From: DATCVR01 sp036566745
GTDB taxonomy: Bacteria; Actinomycetota; Actinomycetes; Jiangellales; Jiangellaceae
DNA: 6,248 bases
Direction: 5' to 3'
NCBI GenBank assembly: GCA_036566745.1
Contig: DATCVR010000285.1
Coordinates: 1 to 6,248, forward strand
Shown: positions 1 to 5,367 of the stretch, piece by piece
How positions within the stretch are numbered: position 1 is the first letter of the stretch
Layout of the letters: the number at the start of each line of letters is the position of its first letter
Position numbers and translations under genes: made by a program
The notes under the pieces: model-generated
What the model saw: only the letters and a program-made list of their open reading frames with translations
Database searches by the model: none
What the model was told of the DNA's origin: nothing

Positions 1-131
1 CCGCGCTCGCCCGGCGTCAGGGCGACCAGCACCGCCCGGCCGCCGTCGAGCACGGTCTGGGCCAGCAAGGGTCCGGCCGCGAGGTCCATGTCACCGATGT
101 GACCTCCGACGGCCATGATCGTGCGTGCCAC
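1..131 (-). CDS. PIG-L/LmbE-family deacetylase, N-terminal fragment
   Basis: Only the first 43 codons are present; the gene runs off the left edge. The translation begins M-A-R-T-I-M-A-V-G-G-H-I-G-D-M-D-L-A-A-G and continues with a 'VLDGGRAVLVALTPGER' strand. This is the opening beta strand, metal motif and second strand of the PIG-L/LmbE fold, whose zinc-dependent members remove N-acetyl groups from amino sugars (MshB, GlcNAc-PI deacetylase). I chose the GTG start at 131 because AAGGAG (142-147) lies 10 nt upstream; an in-frame ATG at 116 has no comparable RBS. The usual A-H-P-D-D motif is replaced by G-H-I-G-D (residues 10-14). The His and the second Asp (metal ligands) are kept, but the first Asp, the general base in MshB, is Gly. 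The gene starts 25 bp after the upstream regulator's stop, so it is probably the third gene of the namZ operon. A role on cell-wall amino sugars is inferred from context; the substrate is unknown. Confidence 0.78.
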   Translation of the reverse strand, partial: MARTIMAVGGHIGDMDLAAGPLLAQTVLDGGRAVLVALTPGER

Positions 132-141
132 GTCGTGCCAA

Positions 142-147
142 CTCCTT
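142..147 (-). promoter_or_regulatory. Ribosome binding site of the PIG-L gene
   Basis: AAGGAG on the minus strand, 10 nt before the GTG at 131. It decides this start over the internal ATG at 116, and it lies in the short gap after the regulator's stop codon. Confidence 0.6.
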
Positions 148-156
148 CTCTCGGGT

Positions 157-1035
157 TCAGCGGTCCTCCCGCAGCGGCGCGACGGCCTGGTACGTCGCCC
201 GCAACGCCTCGACGGTGGTCTCGTAGCGTCGCTGGGCCACGCCGACGAACACGCAGTCGACGAGCATCAGCTGGGCGATCCGCGACGCCATCGCGCCGGA
301 GCGGAACGTCGTCTCGCGGACCACCGTCAGCAGAGTGAGGTCGGCGGCCTTGGCCAGCGCGGACTCGCCGTCGTTGGTGATCGCGACCGTGGTCGCGCCG
401 CGTCCGGCGGCCGAGCGCAGGAACTCGGCGGACTCGCGGGTGGCGCCGCTGTGGGAGAACGCGATGGCGACGTCCCCCGGCCCGGCCAGCGCGGCGGCCA
501 CGACCGCGTCATGCGGGTCGTCGAAGGCGAAGGCGACCCGTCCGATCCGGAAGAGCTTGCGCTGGAGATCGGCCGCGCTCCACCCGCTGGCGCCCACGCC
601 GTAGAGCGTGGTGCGGCCCGCGTTGTCGACCGCGTCGACGATCCGCTCGAGCTCGGCGACGTCGAGGTTGGCAGCGGTCTCCTCGATGCAGAGCGTCTCG
701 GAGAAGCCGATCTTGGCGACCAGGTCGGCCAGGCCGTCCTGGGGCGAGATGTCGGCGCCGTGGCCGTTGTCGTCACCACCGCCGCCGCCGCCGCGCTGGG
801 CGGTCTCCCGCCCGATCTCGGTGGCGAGCGCGATCCGCAGCTGGACGTAGCCGGTGAGGCCCAGGGTGCGGCAGAACCGGACGACGGAGGTCTCGGAGGT
901 CTCGCACATCCGCGCCAGCTCGCTGATCGTCTTCTCCAGGACGATCTCGGGGCGGGCCAGGATCGCCGAGGCCACGCGGCCCATCGACGGAGGGTAGGTG
1001 GCGACCTTCGCCTGGATCGTGCTCTGGATGCTCAT
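157..1035 (-). CDS. MurR/RpiR-family transcriptional regulator (HTH-SIS)
   Basis: A 292-residue protein, normal length for the family. The N-terminal HTH_6 (RpiR-type) domain covers about residues 1-75, with the helix-turn-helix around 36-60 (ISELARMCETSETSVVRFC). The C-terminal SIS domain covers about 125-270, with the sugar-phosphate-binding segments LYGVGASGWSA (144-154) and AFSHSGATRES (192-202) followed by VAITND (217-222). Such proteins bind a phosphosugar through SIS and derepress or activate catabolic genes; MurR of E. coli senses MurNAc-6-phosphate. The ATG at 1035 is preceded by GAAGGA (1042-1047) at 6-nt spacing. The gene lies 53 bp downstream of namZ and 25 bp upstream of the PIG-L gene, so it is probably the local regulator of this operon, with an amino-sugar phosphate as likely effector (inference). 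The interdomain linker holds six consecutive glycines (82-87). Family assignment is secure; the exact ligand is not. Confidence 0.93.
   Translation of the reverse strand: MSIQSTIQAKVATYPPSMGRVASAILARPEIVLEKTISELARMCETSETSVVRFCRTLGLTGYVQLRIALATEIGRETAQRGGGGGGDDNGHGADISPQDGLADLVAKIGFSETLCIEETAANLDVAELERIVDAVDNAGRTTLYGVGASGWSAADLQRKLFRIGRVAFAFDDPHDAVVAAALAGPGDVAIAFSHSGATRESAEFLRSAAGRGATTVAITNDGESALAKAADLTLLTVVRETTFRSGAMASRIAQLMLVDCVFVGVAQRRYETTVEALRATYQAVAPLREDR
775..792 (-). repeat. Glycine-codon run in the regulator's linker
   Basis: Six consecutive Gly codons (four GGC, two GGT) form a trinucleotide run between the HTH and SIS domains. It encodes a flexible linker followed by Asp-Asp-Asn-Gly-His-Gly. 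Short tracts of this kind can change length by replication slippage without breaking the frame. Confidence 0.6.
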
Positions 1036-1088
1036 GGCTCATCCTTCACCGCGGGACTGCGTGGACGGGACTGCACGGCCGGTCCGGG

Positions 1089-2288
1089 TCAGTCGTAGAG
1101 CCGCACCGTCGACGACGGCACGGGCGCAGGGGGGCTCGAAGCCAGGATCTCCTGGACCGAGGCTCCCGTGTCGATACCTTCGCGCAGCGCACCGGATCCC
1201 CACAAGAGATCGGCGAACGGCGGCCGCGACGGATCGTCGGGCGCCCGCCACGCGAAGTCGTCCGGGTACAGCGAGGCGAGTACCGCGAGGATGCCCACGC
1301 CGGTGGACACCGGCTCGAACTCCTCGGCGTCGGTCACGTGGAGTTGCACCCCGCGCAGCACCTCGCCCGCGCCCTTGCCGAACGTGGGGCGGAACACGAG
1401 GTCGCGGAACACCACCCCGGCGAAGCCCTGCTCCGCCAGCGCGGGCGCGAGCCGGGCGTCGGCGTAGGGCGCCCCGATCATCTCGAACGGCCGAGTGGTC
1501 CCGCGCCCTTCGGAGAGCGTCGTGCCCTCGATCAGGCAGGTACCTGGGTAGACCAGCACGCTGTCGAAGGTGGGGATGTTGGGCGAGGGCATGACCCACG
1601 GAACCCCGGACGCGGCACCGGTCAGCTCCCGCCGCCAGCCGTCCATCGCGACCACGTCGAGCTCGGCCTCCCGGCCGGCGGCCGCGGGGACATGCTCGGC
1701 ATTGAACCAGCGCGCCAGCTCGCCCGCGCTCAGCCCGTGGCGGAGCGGGATCGAGACCCGTCCGACGAAGCTGCTGCAGGCCGGATCGAGGCCAGGGCCG
1801 GCAACTCGAACCCCGCCCAGCGGATTGGGCCGGTCGAGCACCACGACCCGGACACCCGTGCGGGCGGCCGAGCACAGCAGGTCGTACAACGACCAGATGT
1901 AGGTGTAGAACCGCACGCCGATGTCCTGCAGGTCGTAGAGCACGACGTCGACGCCCGCATCACGCAGGATGGCGTCGAGTGCTGCACCGGAGCTCAGGTA
2001 GGTGTCGTGCACCGGCAGCCCGCTCGCCGCGTCGACGCCACCGGGCTCGCTCTCGCCGGCCTGCACCGCGCCCCACAACCCGTGCTCGGGGGTGAAGAGC
2101 GCGGTGAGCGGCACACCCGCGGCGAGCAGAGCGTCGATCGTGCGGCTCAGGTCGGGCATCACCCCGGTGTAGTTGGTGAACAGGCCCATCGCCCTGCCGT
2201 CGACGAGGCTCGGGTCGTCGGCCAGACGCTCGGCGCCGGTGCGGACCCGGCCGATCCGGACCAGGGAATCGCTGTTCGGATCACTCAC
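1089..2288 (-). CDS. namZ: Exo-beta-N-acetylmuramidase NamZ (GH171, DUF1343)
   Basis: A 399-residue protein with DUF1343 (YbbC/NamZ) signatures along its length: FTNYTGV (37-43), LFTPEHGLWG (64-73), YDLQDIGVRFYTYIW (118-132), LDRPNPLGG (151-159), MPSPNIPT (233-240) and YPGTCLIEGTTLSEGRGT (247-264). B. subtilis NamZ releases N-acetylmuramic acid from the non-reducing end of peptidoglycan fragments such as MurNAc-GlcNAc. Glu68 in the PEHG motif is my candidate for the catalytic acid, by position only. The N-terminus (MSDPNSDSLVRIGRVRTG) has no signal peptide or membrane segment, unlike the secreted B. subtilis enzyme, so this one probably works in the cytoplasm on imported disaccharides or muropeptides. 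The start is a GTG with only a weak purine stretch (AGAGAG, 2296-2301) upstream; no better in-frame start was seen. It is the first gene of the minus-strand unit, followed by the MurR/RpiR regulator. Family is sure; location and exact substrate are inferred. Confidence 0.93.
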   Translation of the reverse strand: MSDPNSDSLVRIGRVRTGAERLADDPSLVDGRAMGLFTNYTGVMPDLSRTIDALLAAGVPLTALFTPEHGLWGAVQAGESEPGGVDAASGLPVHDTYLSSGAALDAILRDAGVDVVLYDLQDIGVRFYTYIWSLYDLLCSAARTGVRVVVLDRPNPLGGVRVAGPGLDPACSSFVGRVSIPLRHGLSAGELARWFNAEHVPAAAGREAELDVVAMDGWRRELTGAASGVPWVMPSPNIPTFDSVLVYPGTCLIEGTTLSEGRGTTRPFEMIGAPYADARLAPALAEQGFAGVVFRDLVFRPTFGKGAGEVLRGVQLHVTDAEEFEPVSTGVGILAVLASLYPDDFAWRAPDDPSRPPFADLLWGSGALREGIDTGASVQEILASSPPAPVPSSTVRLYD

Positions 2289-2358
2289 ACCAGGACTCTC
2301 TGCTCCGACGGCGGATGGCGCGCGTGACGTGACGTGCTCCCCGACGCGCGAGGTCGCC

Positions 2359-2388
2359 AGGTTACGAACGATGGACTCAAAATGTCAA
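2359..2388 (-). promoter_or_regulatory. Sigma-70-type promoter for the namZ operon
   Basis: On the minus strand a perfect TTGACA (2383-2388) is followed after 18 bp by TAACCT (2359-2364), which fits the actinobacterial TANNNT -10 pattern. It lies about 70 bp upstream of the namZ start, inside a locally AT-richer island of the otherwise GC-rich intergenic region. The hexamer AACGAT (plus-strand reading) occurs at 2367-2372, in the spacer, and again at 2387-2392, touching the -35 box, exactly 20 bp apart. This is a possible pair of operator half-sites for the operon's own regulator; that role is a guess. Confidence 0.5.
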
Positions 2389-2424
2389 CGATTTACGTAC
2401 GCCGTCTCGCCGAACTCGTTTGGC

Positions 2425-2450
2425 GGAACCGCAATCCCGGGCCGCCCGTT
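2425..2450 (+). promoter_or_regulatory. Candidate ECF-type promoter before the YceI gene
   Basis: GGAAC at 2425-2429 is followed after 17 bp by CGTT at 2447-2450. This resembles the GGAAC-N(16-17)-CGTT pattern of extracytoplasmic-function sigma factors. It lies about 50 bp upstream of the chosen ATG. Such short patterns occur by chance in GC-rich DNA, so this is only a suggestion. No convincing housekeeping promoter was seen on this strand of the 2289-2498 intergenic region. Confidence 0.22.
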
Positions 2451-2498
2451 TCCCGTAGAACTGGCGAGACGTGTCCGTGGTTTGCCTTGGGAGTGTGG

Positions 2499-3233
2499 AT
2501 GTCCACCAACCGTCGTCGGCTGATCATCGGCCTGAGCGCGGTGGCCGCGATCGTGGTCCTCGCCTTCGCCGTGCCGTATGTCTACGTCAACTACATCGCC
2601 GACGACGCACCCGCGCCGCTCGCTCTCGACACGCAGTCACCCGAACCGTCGGCGGATCCGTCCGAGTCGCCGGACCCGTCGCAGCCGTCCACACCGGTCG
2701 ACACCGCCTCCGCCGACGGCACCTGGACGGTCGGCGCCGGGTCGGAGGCCGGCTACCGCGTCGACGAGGTCCTCAACGGCCAGGACAACACTGTCGTCGG
2801 CCGGACCAGCGACGTCTCGGGTGAGGTCGTGGTGACCGGCGGCAGCGTGACCGAGGGCCGGGTCGAGGTCGACATGACGACCGTGACCACCGACAGCGGC
2901 AGCCGCGACAGCCAGTTCCAGGGCAACATCATGAACACCGCTGAGTTCCCGACCTCGCAGTTCGTCATCACCGCCCCGGTCGACCTCGGCGCGCTCGGCG
3001 ACGGGCGTGCGCCGGTCACGGTCACCGCCCCGGGCGAGCTGACCATCCACGGCGTCACCCAGCCGGCCGAGGCCGAGCTCCAGGTACAGGTGGGCGCCGA
3101 CGGCAAGGCCCAGGTCGCCGGGTCGATCCCGGTCACGTTCGAGGACTACGGCGTCGACGCCCCCAGCCTCGGTTTCGTCAAGGTGGAGGACGCCGGGCTG
3201 GTCGAGTTCCTGCTGAGCCTTGAGAAGGGCTGA
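2499..3233 (+). CDS. Membrane-anchored YceI-domain protein
   Basis: A 244-residue protein in three parts: a basic N-terminus (STNRRR) and one hydrophobic segment (8-30) acting as an uncleaved anchor or signal; a disordered Pro/Ser/Asp-rich linker (about 36-72); and a YceI-like lipocalin-style beta-barrel (74-243). YceI hallmarks include GSEAGYRVDE (81-90), DSQFQGNIMNTAEFPTSQF (137-155), GELTIHGVTQP (179-189) and a C-terminal FVKVEDAGLVEF segment. YceI proteins bind polyisoprenoids or other amphiphilic lipids in a hydrophobic channel; this one would act on the outer face of the membrane. I chose the ATG at 2499 because GGGAG (2489-2493) lies 5 nt upstream and the signal anchor follows at once. 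The frame stays open back to 2334, but that extension would put a polar stretch of 55 residues before the anchor. It is divergent from namZ. Its ligand is unknown. Confidence 0.9.
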   Translation: MSTNRRRLIIGLSAVAAIVVLAFAVPYVYVNYIADDAPAPLALDTQSPEPSADPSESPDPSQPSTPVDTASADGTWTVGAGSEAGYRVDEVLNGQDNTVVGRTSDVSGEVVVTGGSVTEGRVEVDMTTVTTDSGSRDSQFQGNIMNTAEFPTSQFVITAPVDLGALGDGRAPVTVTAPGELTIHGVTQPAEAELQVQVGADGKAQVAGSIPVTFEDYGVDAPSLGFVKVEDAGLVEFLLSLEKG

Positions 3234-3277
3234 GACCGGCCGGCTCGACCCCCGGGCGCCAGGGCGACGCGGTGCAG

Positions 3278-3304
3278 ATCCCGGACTGCGGCGCCTCCCG
3301 GGAT
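3278..3304. repeat. 7-bp inverted repeat between the YceI and HAD genes
   Basis: ATCCCGG (3278-3284) and CCGGGAT (3298-3304) form a perfect 7-bp stem with a 13-nt loop, 45 bp after the YceI stop. No T-tract follows. It could be a weak terminator, an operator or chance; the two flanking genes might therefore be separate transcription units. Confidence 0.3.
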
Positions 3305-3353
3305 TACCGCGACCCGGCAGGATCACGGCGTGGCCGTGTGTGAGGATGCGGGA

Positions 3354-3974
3354 GTGCCGCGAGTCGACGTTGTCCTGTTCGATGCCGACGGAGTCATCCA
3401 GCATCCCAGCGACGGGTGGCGCGAGCTGCTGGCGAGCTGCGCCGGCACCGACGACCCTGAGCTGCAGGACCGGTTCGTCGACGAGGTGTTCGTCGCCGAG
3501 CACCCCACCCAGACCGGCGCGGTCGACTTCCCCGACGCGCTGTCCGAGGTGCTGCGGCGATGGCGGAGCGACGCCTCGGTCGACGACGCCCTGCGACCCT
3601 GGACGATGATCGACATCGACGCCGCCGTGGTGGAGGTCGTGCGGTCACTCCGCTCGGCCGGTGTCGAGTGCTACCTGGCCACCAACCAGCACGCGTTCCG
3701 GGCGGCGCTGATGCGGCAGCTCGGTTACGGCGAGTGGTTCGACGGGCAGTTCTACTCGTGCGAGCTCGGCCTGGCCAAGCCCGACCCGGCCTACTTCGCC
3801 GCGATCCTGGAGCGTCTCGGCGTGGCACCGGAGCGCGTGTTGTTCATCGACGACCGCGCCGACAACGTCGTCGGCGCCCGGCAAGCCGGTCTGCTCGGAG
3901 AGGTCTTCACCTCGACGTCCGGCGTCGCCGGGCTGCACCGCCTCCTCGACGGTCACGGCCTGTCGACGTCGTGA
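3354..3974 (+). CDS. HAD-superfamily hydrolase (subfamily IA-like)
   Basis: A 206-residue protein with all four HAD motifs: motif I VVLFDADGVI with the nucleophile Asp10 and Asp12; motif II LATNQ with Thr110; motif III Lys142 in LAKPDPAYF; motif IV FIDDRADNV with Asp166 and Asp167. A small helical cap lies between motifs I and II (about 16-95). Enzymes of this kind mostly hydrolyse phosphate esters of small metabolites, or are dehalogenases; the intact set of residues suggests an active phosphatase with unknown substrate. I chose the GTG at 3354 because GAGGA (3342-3346) lies 7 nt upstream and motif I then begins at the usual distance. A GTG at 3330 with AGGA upstream would add 8 residues and cannot be excluded. 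It lies 120 bp after the YceI gene on the same strand and is convergent with the lipoprotein gene. Family is firm, substrate not. Confidence 0.9.
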   Translation: MPRVDVVLFDADGVIQHPSDGWRELLASCAGTDDPELQDRFVDEVFVAEHPTQTGAVDFPDALSEVLRRWRSDASVDDALRPWTMIDIDAAVVEVVRSLRSAGVECYLATNQHAFRAALMRQLGYGEWFDGQFYSCELGLAKPDPAYFAAILERLGVAPERVLFIDDRADNVVGARQAGLLGEVFTSTSGVAGLHRLLDGHGLSTS

Positions 3975-4018
3975 CGAGGCCTGCCCGAACGTCGGGGTCG
4001 TGACCTCCAGGCACAGCA

Positions 4019-4047
4019 GTGGGGCCAGGTCAGCGACCTGGCCCCAC
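4019..4047. terminator. Perfect 13-bp hairpin, bidirectional terminator
   Basis: GTGGGGCCAGGTC (4019-4031) pairs perfectly with GACCTGGCCCCAC (4035-4047) around the 3-nt loop AGC. It lies 44 bp after the HAD stop and 26 bp after the convergent lipoprotein gene's stop. The stem is very stable and symmetric, so it can form in transcripts from either side. There is no T-tract on either side, as is common for actinobacterial hairpin terminators. Confidence 0.8.
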
Positions 4048-4073
4048 CGGTCTGACGTGCGTCGATCCGGTGA

Positions 4074-5297
4074 TCAGCGCGGCGGCTCCGGCGTAGCCGG
4101 CGGCTCCGGAACGTCGGGAGCAGCCGGGGCCTCGGGAGCAGCCGGGGCCTCGGGAGCTGCCGGGGCTTCCGGAGCGTCCGAGGCAGCCGGTGCCTCCGGG
4201 ACGTCCGGAGCCGCGGGGGCCTCGGCCTCAGCGGCAACGTCCGCCGCCGTGGCCGGGACGTCCTGAACCTCGGCCTGGGCCGGAGCCGGAGCCTCGGGCT
4301 CAGGCGCCGTCTCCGGCGCCGGGGTCGTCTCGGCAGCCGTGGTCTCCGGAACCTCGATCGGCTTCGTCGCCTCGGCGAGGTCCGGTGCGCCAGCGGCGGC
4401 ACCGGCTACGCCGCCGGCCACACCGCCCACAGCCGCCCCGACCGCGGCATCGCCGGGAGGCGGCGGCACGGTGCCGTCGCCGGGCACCGCCTGGGCGGAC
4501 GCCGGCTGCGACTTGTTGCGCGAGAAGAAGAACAGCAGCGCCACCACGGCGCCGATGACCGCGACGCCGATCAGGATCCAGGCCCAGATCGGCAGGCCGC
4601 CCGCGCCTCCGGAGTCCTTGGCCCGGGCCGAGAGCTCGAGCGGCTCGGTGCCGTCGGGAACCCAGGTAACGGTGGTGCCGTCGATCTCGCCGTTGGCGTC
4701 GATGACCTCGCCCGGGAAGGTGATGGAGATGCGGATGTCGGCAGAGCTCATCATGTCCTCGAGCCCGCCGAGATCACCGAGGTCGGACCCGAGGTCCGAG
4801 CCGAGGTCGGAGCCCGGCGTGCTGGCGGCTTGCGGCTCGACCTCGGTCAGGCCGCCGGCGTCGCCCAGGTCCATCTCGCCGAGATCGCCCATGTCACCCA
4901 TGCCGCCGGTGAGGTCGAGGGTGCCCGACACGACGAACTCGTCGCCCTCGTGGACGATCGACAGACCTCCACTGCCGCCGGCCTCGCTGTCGTCGGCGAA
5001 TTCGTCGAGCGCGCCGTTCTCGAACGTGTACTTGGCGCCGATGAAGTCGTCGTCCTCGTAGCGTTCGGCGGTGGAGTCCGCGGGCAGGTCGGTGGGACGG
5101 GAAAGCATCTCCTCGACGAGGTCTTCGGGATCGCCGCCCATCATGCCGGCCATGCCCTTGTCGATGGCCATGATGACCGTGCCATCGACCGTGTCGTCCG
5201 ACTTGACGTCAAGTTCCATATCCATCTTGAAGCAGCCGGCCAGCGTCACCGCCAGCACACCTGCACCCAGCGCTTGAAGCGCGCGCATTCGATTCAT
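4074..5297 (-). CDS. LppM-like lipoprotein with transmembrane helix and Pro/Ala-rich tail
   Basis: A 407-residue protein. The N-terminus is a lipoprotein signal: basic MNRMR, hydrophobic 6-20 and lipobox Leu19-Ala-Gly-Cys22. The extracytoplasmic domain (22-235) starts FKMDMELDVKSDDTVDGTV and ends with FPGEVIDANGEIDGTTVTWVP (194-214), as in the LppM family (M. tuberculosis Rv2171, linked to host-cell interaction). Inside it is an unusual Gly/Asp/Met-rich insert (131-183) with SDLG repeats. A transmembrane helix (236-258, WAWILIGVAVIGAVVALLFFF) is followed by SRNK, so the tail should be cytoplasmic. That tail (259-407) is Gly/Ala-rich (284-304), then Pro/Ala/Glu-rich with EAPAAP repeats. I chose the ATG at 5297 because it puts the lipobox at the normal place; its RBS is weak. 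Upstream in-frame ATG 5324 would add nine polar residues. Gene sits 70 bp after the peroxiredoxin. Family is likely, function unknown. Confidence 0.87.
   Translation of the reverse strand: MNRMRALQALGAGVLAVTLAGCFKMDMELDVKSDDTVDGTVIMAIDKGMAGMMGGDPEDLVEEMLSRPTDLPADSTAERYEDDDFIGAKYTFENGALDEFADDSEAGGSGGLSIVHEGDEFVVSGTLDLTGGMGDMGDLGEMDLGDAGGLTEVEPQAASTPGSDLGSDLGSDLGDLGGLEDMMSSADIRISITFPGEVIDANGEIDGTTVTWVPDGTEPLELSARAKDSGGAGGLPIWAWILIGVAVIGAVVALLFFFSRNKSQPASAQAVPGDGTVPPPPGDAAVGAAVGGVAGGVAGAAAGAPDLAEATKPIEVPETTAAETTPAPETAPEPEAPAPAQAEVQDVPATAADVAAEAEAPAAPDVPEAPAASDAPEAPAAPEAPAAPEAPAAPDVPEPPATPEPPR
4114..4169. repeat. 18-bp tandem repeat encoding EAPAAP
   Basis: Units 4114-4131 and 4132-4149 are identical; 4150-4167 differs at two positions, and less perfect copies continue to about 4200. 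The units encode three EAPAAP hexapeptides (residues 377-394) in the lipoprotein tail. The unit length keeps the frame, so copy number can vary without loss of the protein. Confidence 0.75.
4776..4811. repeat. 12-bp tandem repeat encoding SDLG
   Basis: Three consecutive Ser-Asp-Leu-Gly units (residues 163-174) in the extracytoplasmic part of the lipoprotein, followed by a degenerate DLGG. The DNA units differ at synonymous positions, so the repeat is not a recent duplication. Confidence 0.65.
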
Positions 5298-5315
5298 GGC
5301 ACCGAAGCCTGGCAC

Positions 5316-5333
5316 AGTGATCATGAATTCACT
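5316..5333. promoter_or_regulatory. AT-richer imperfect palindrome before the lipoprotein gene
   Basis: AGTGA (5316-5320) and TCACT (5329-5333) form 5-bp arms around an 8-bp centre, within a conspicuously AT-rich island in the 70-bp gap upstream of the lipoprotein start. The size would suit an operator or the -10 region of a promoter, but I could not assign a convincing -35/-10 pair. It may be chance. Confidence 0.2.
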
Positions 5334-5367
5334 ACGGCCGGAACAGCTCGGCAAGAGCCCTGTGCGG

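Noticed and set aside
115..1098. Long plus-strand open frame opposite the RpiR gene
   Set aside because: Its translation is rich in Arg, Gly and Ala with no recognisable domain, as expected for the antisense of a GC-rich gene; the minus strand encodes a clear HTH-SIS protein.
1338..2327. Long plus-strand open frame opposite namZ
   Set aside because: Low-complexity antisense shadow; namZ motifs are unambiguous on the other strand.
2334..2498. Upstream extension of the YceI gene
   Set aside because: The added residues do not resemble a signal peptide, cross the namZ promoter, and a good RBS precedes the ATG at 2499.
2637..3503. Minus-strand open frame across the YceI and HAD genes
   Set aside because: It spans two well-supported genes and the gap between them and has no domain signature.
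4114..4330. Possible CRISPR-like or satellite array
   Set aside because: The repeats are contiguous 18-bp coding units with no spacers and keep the lipoprotein frame.
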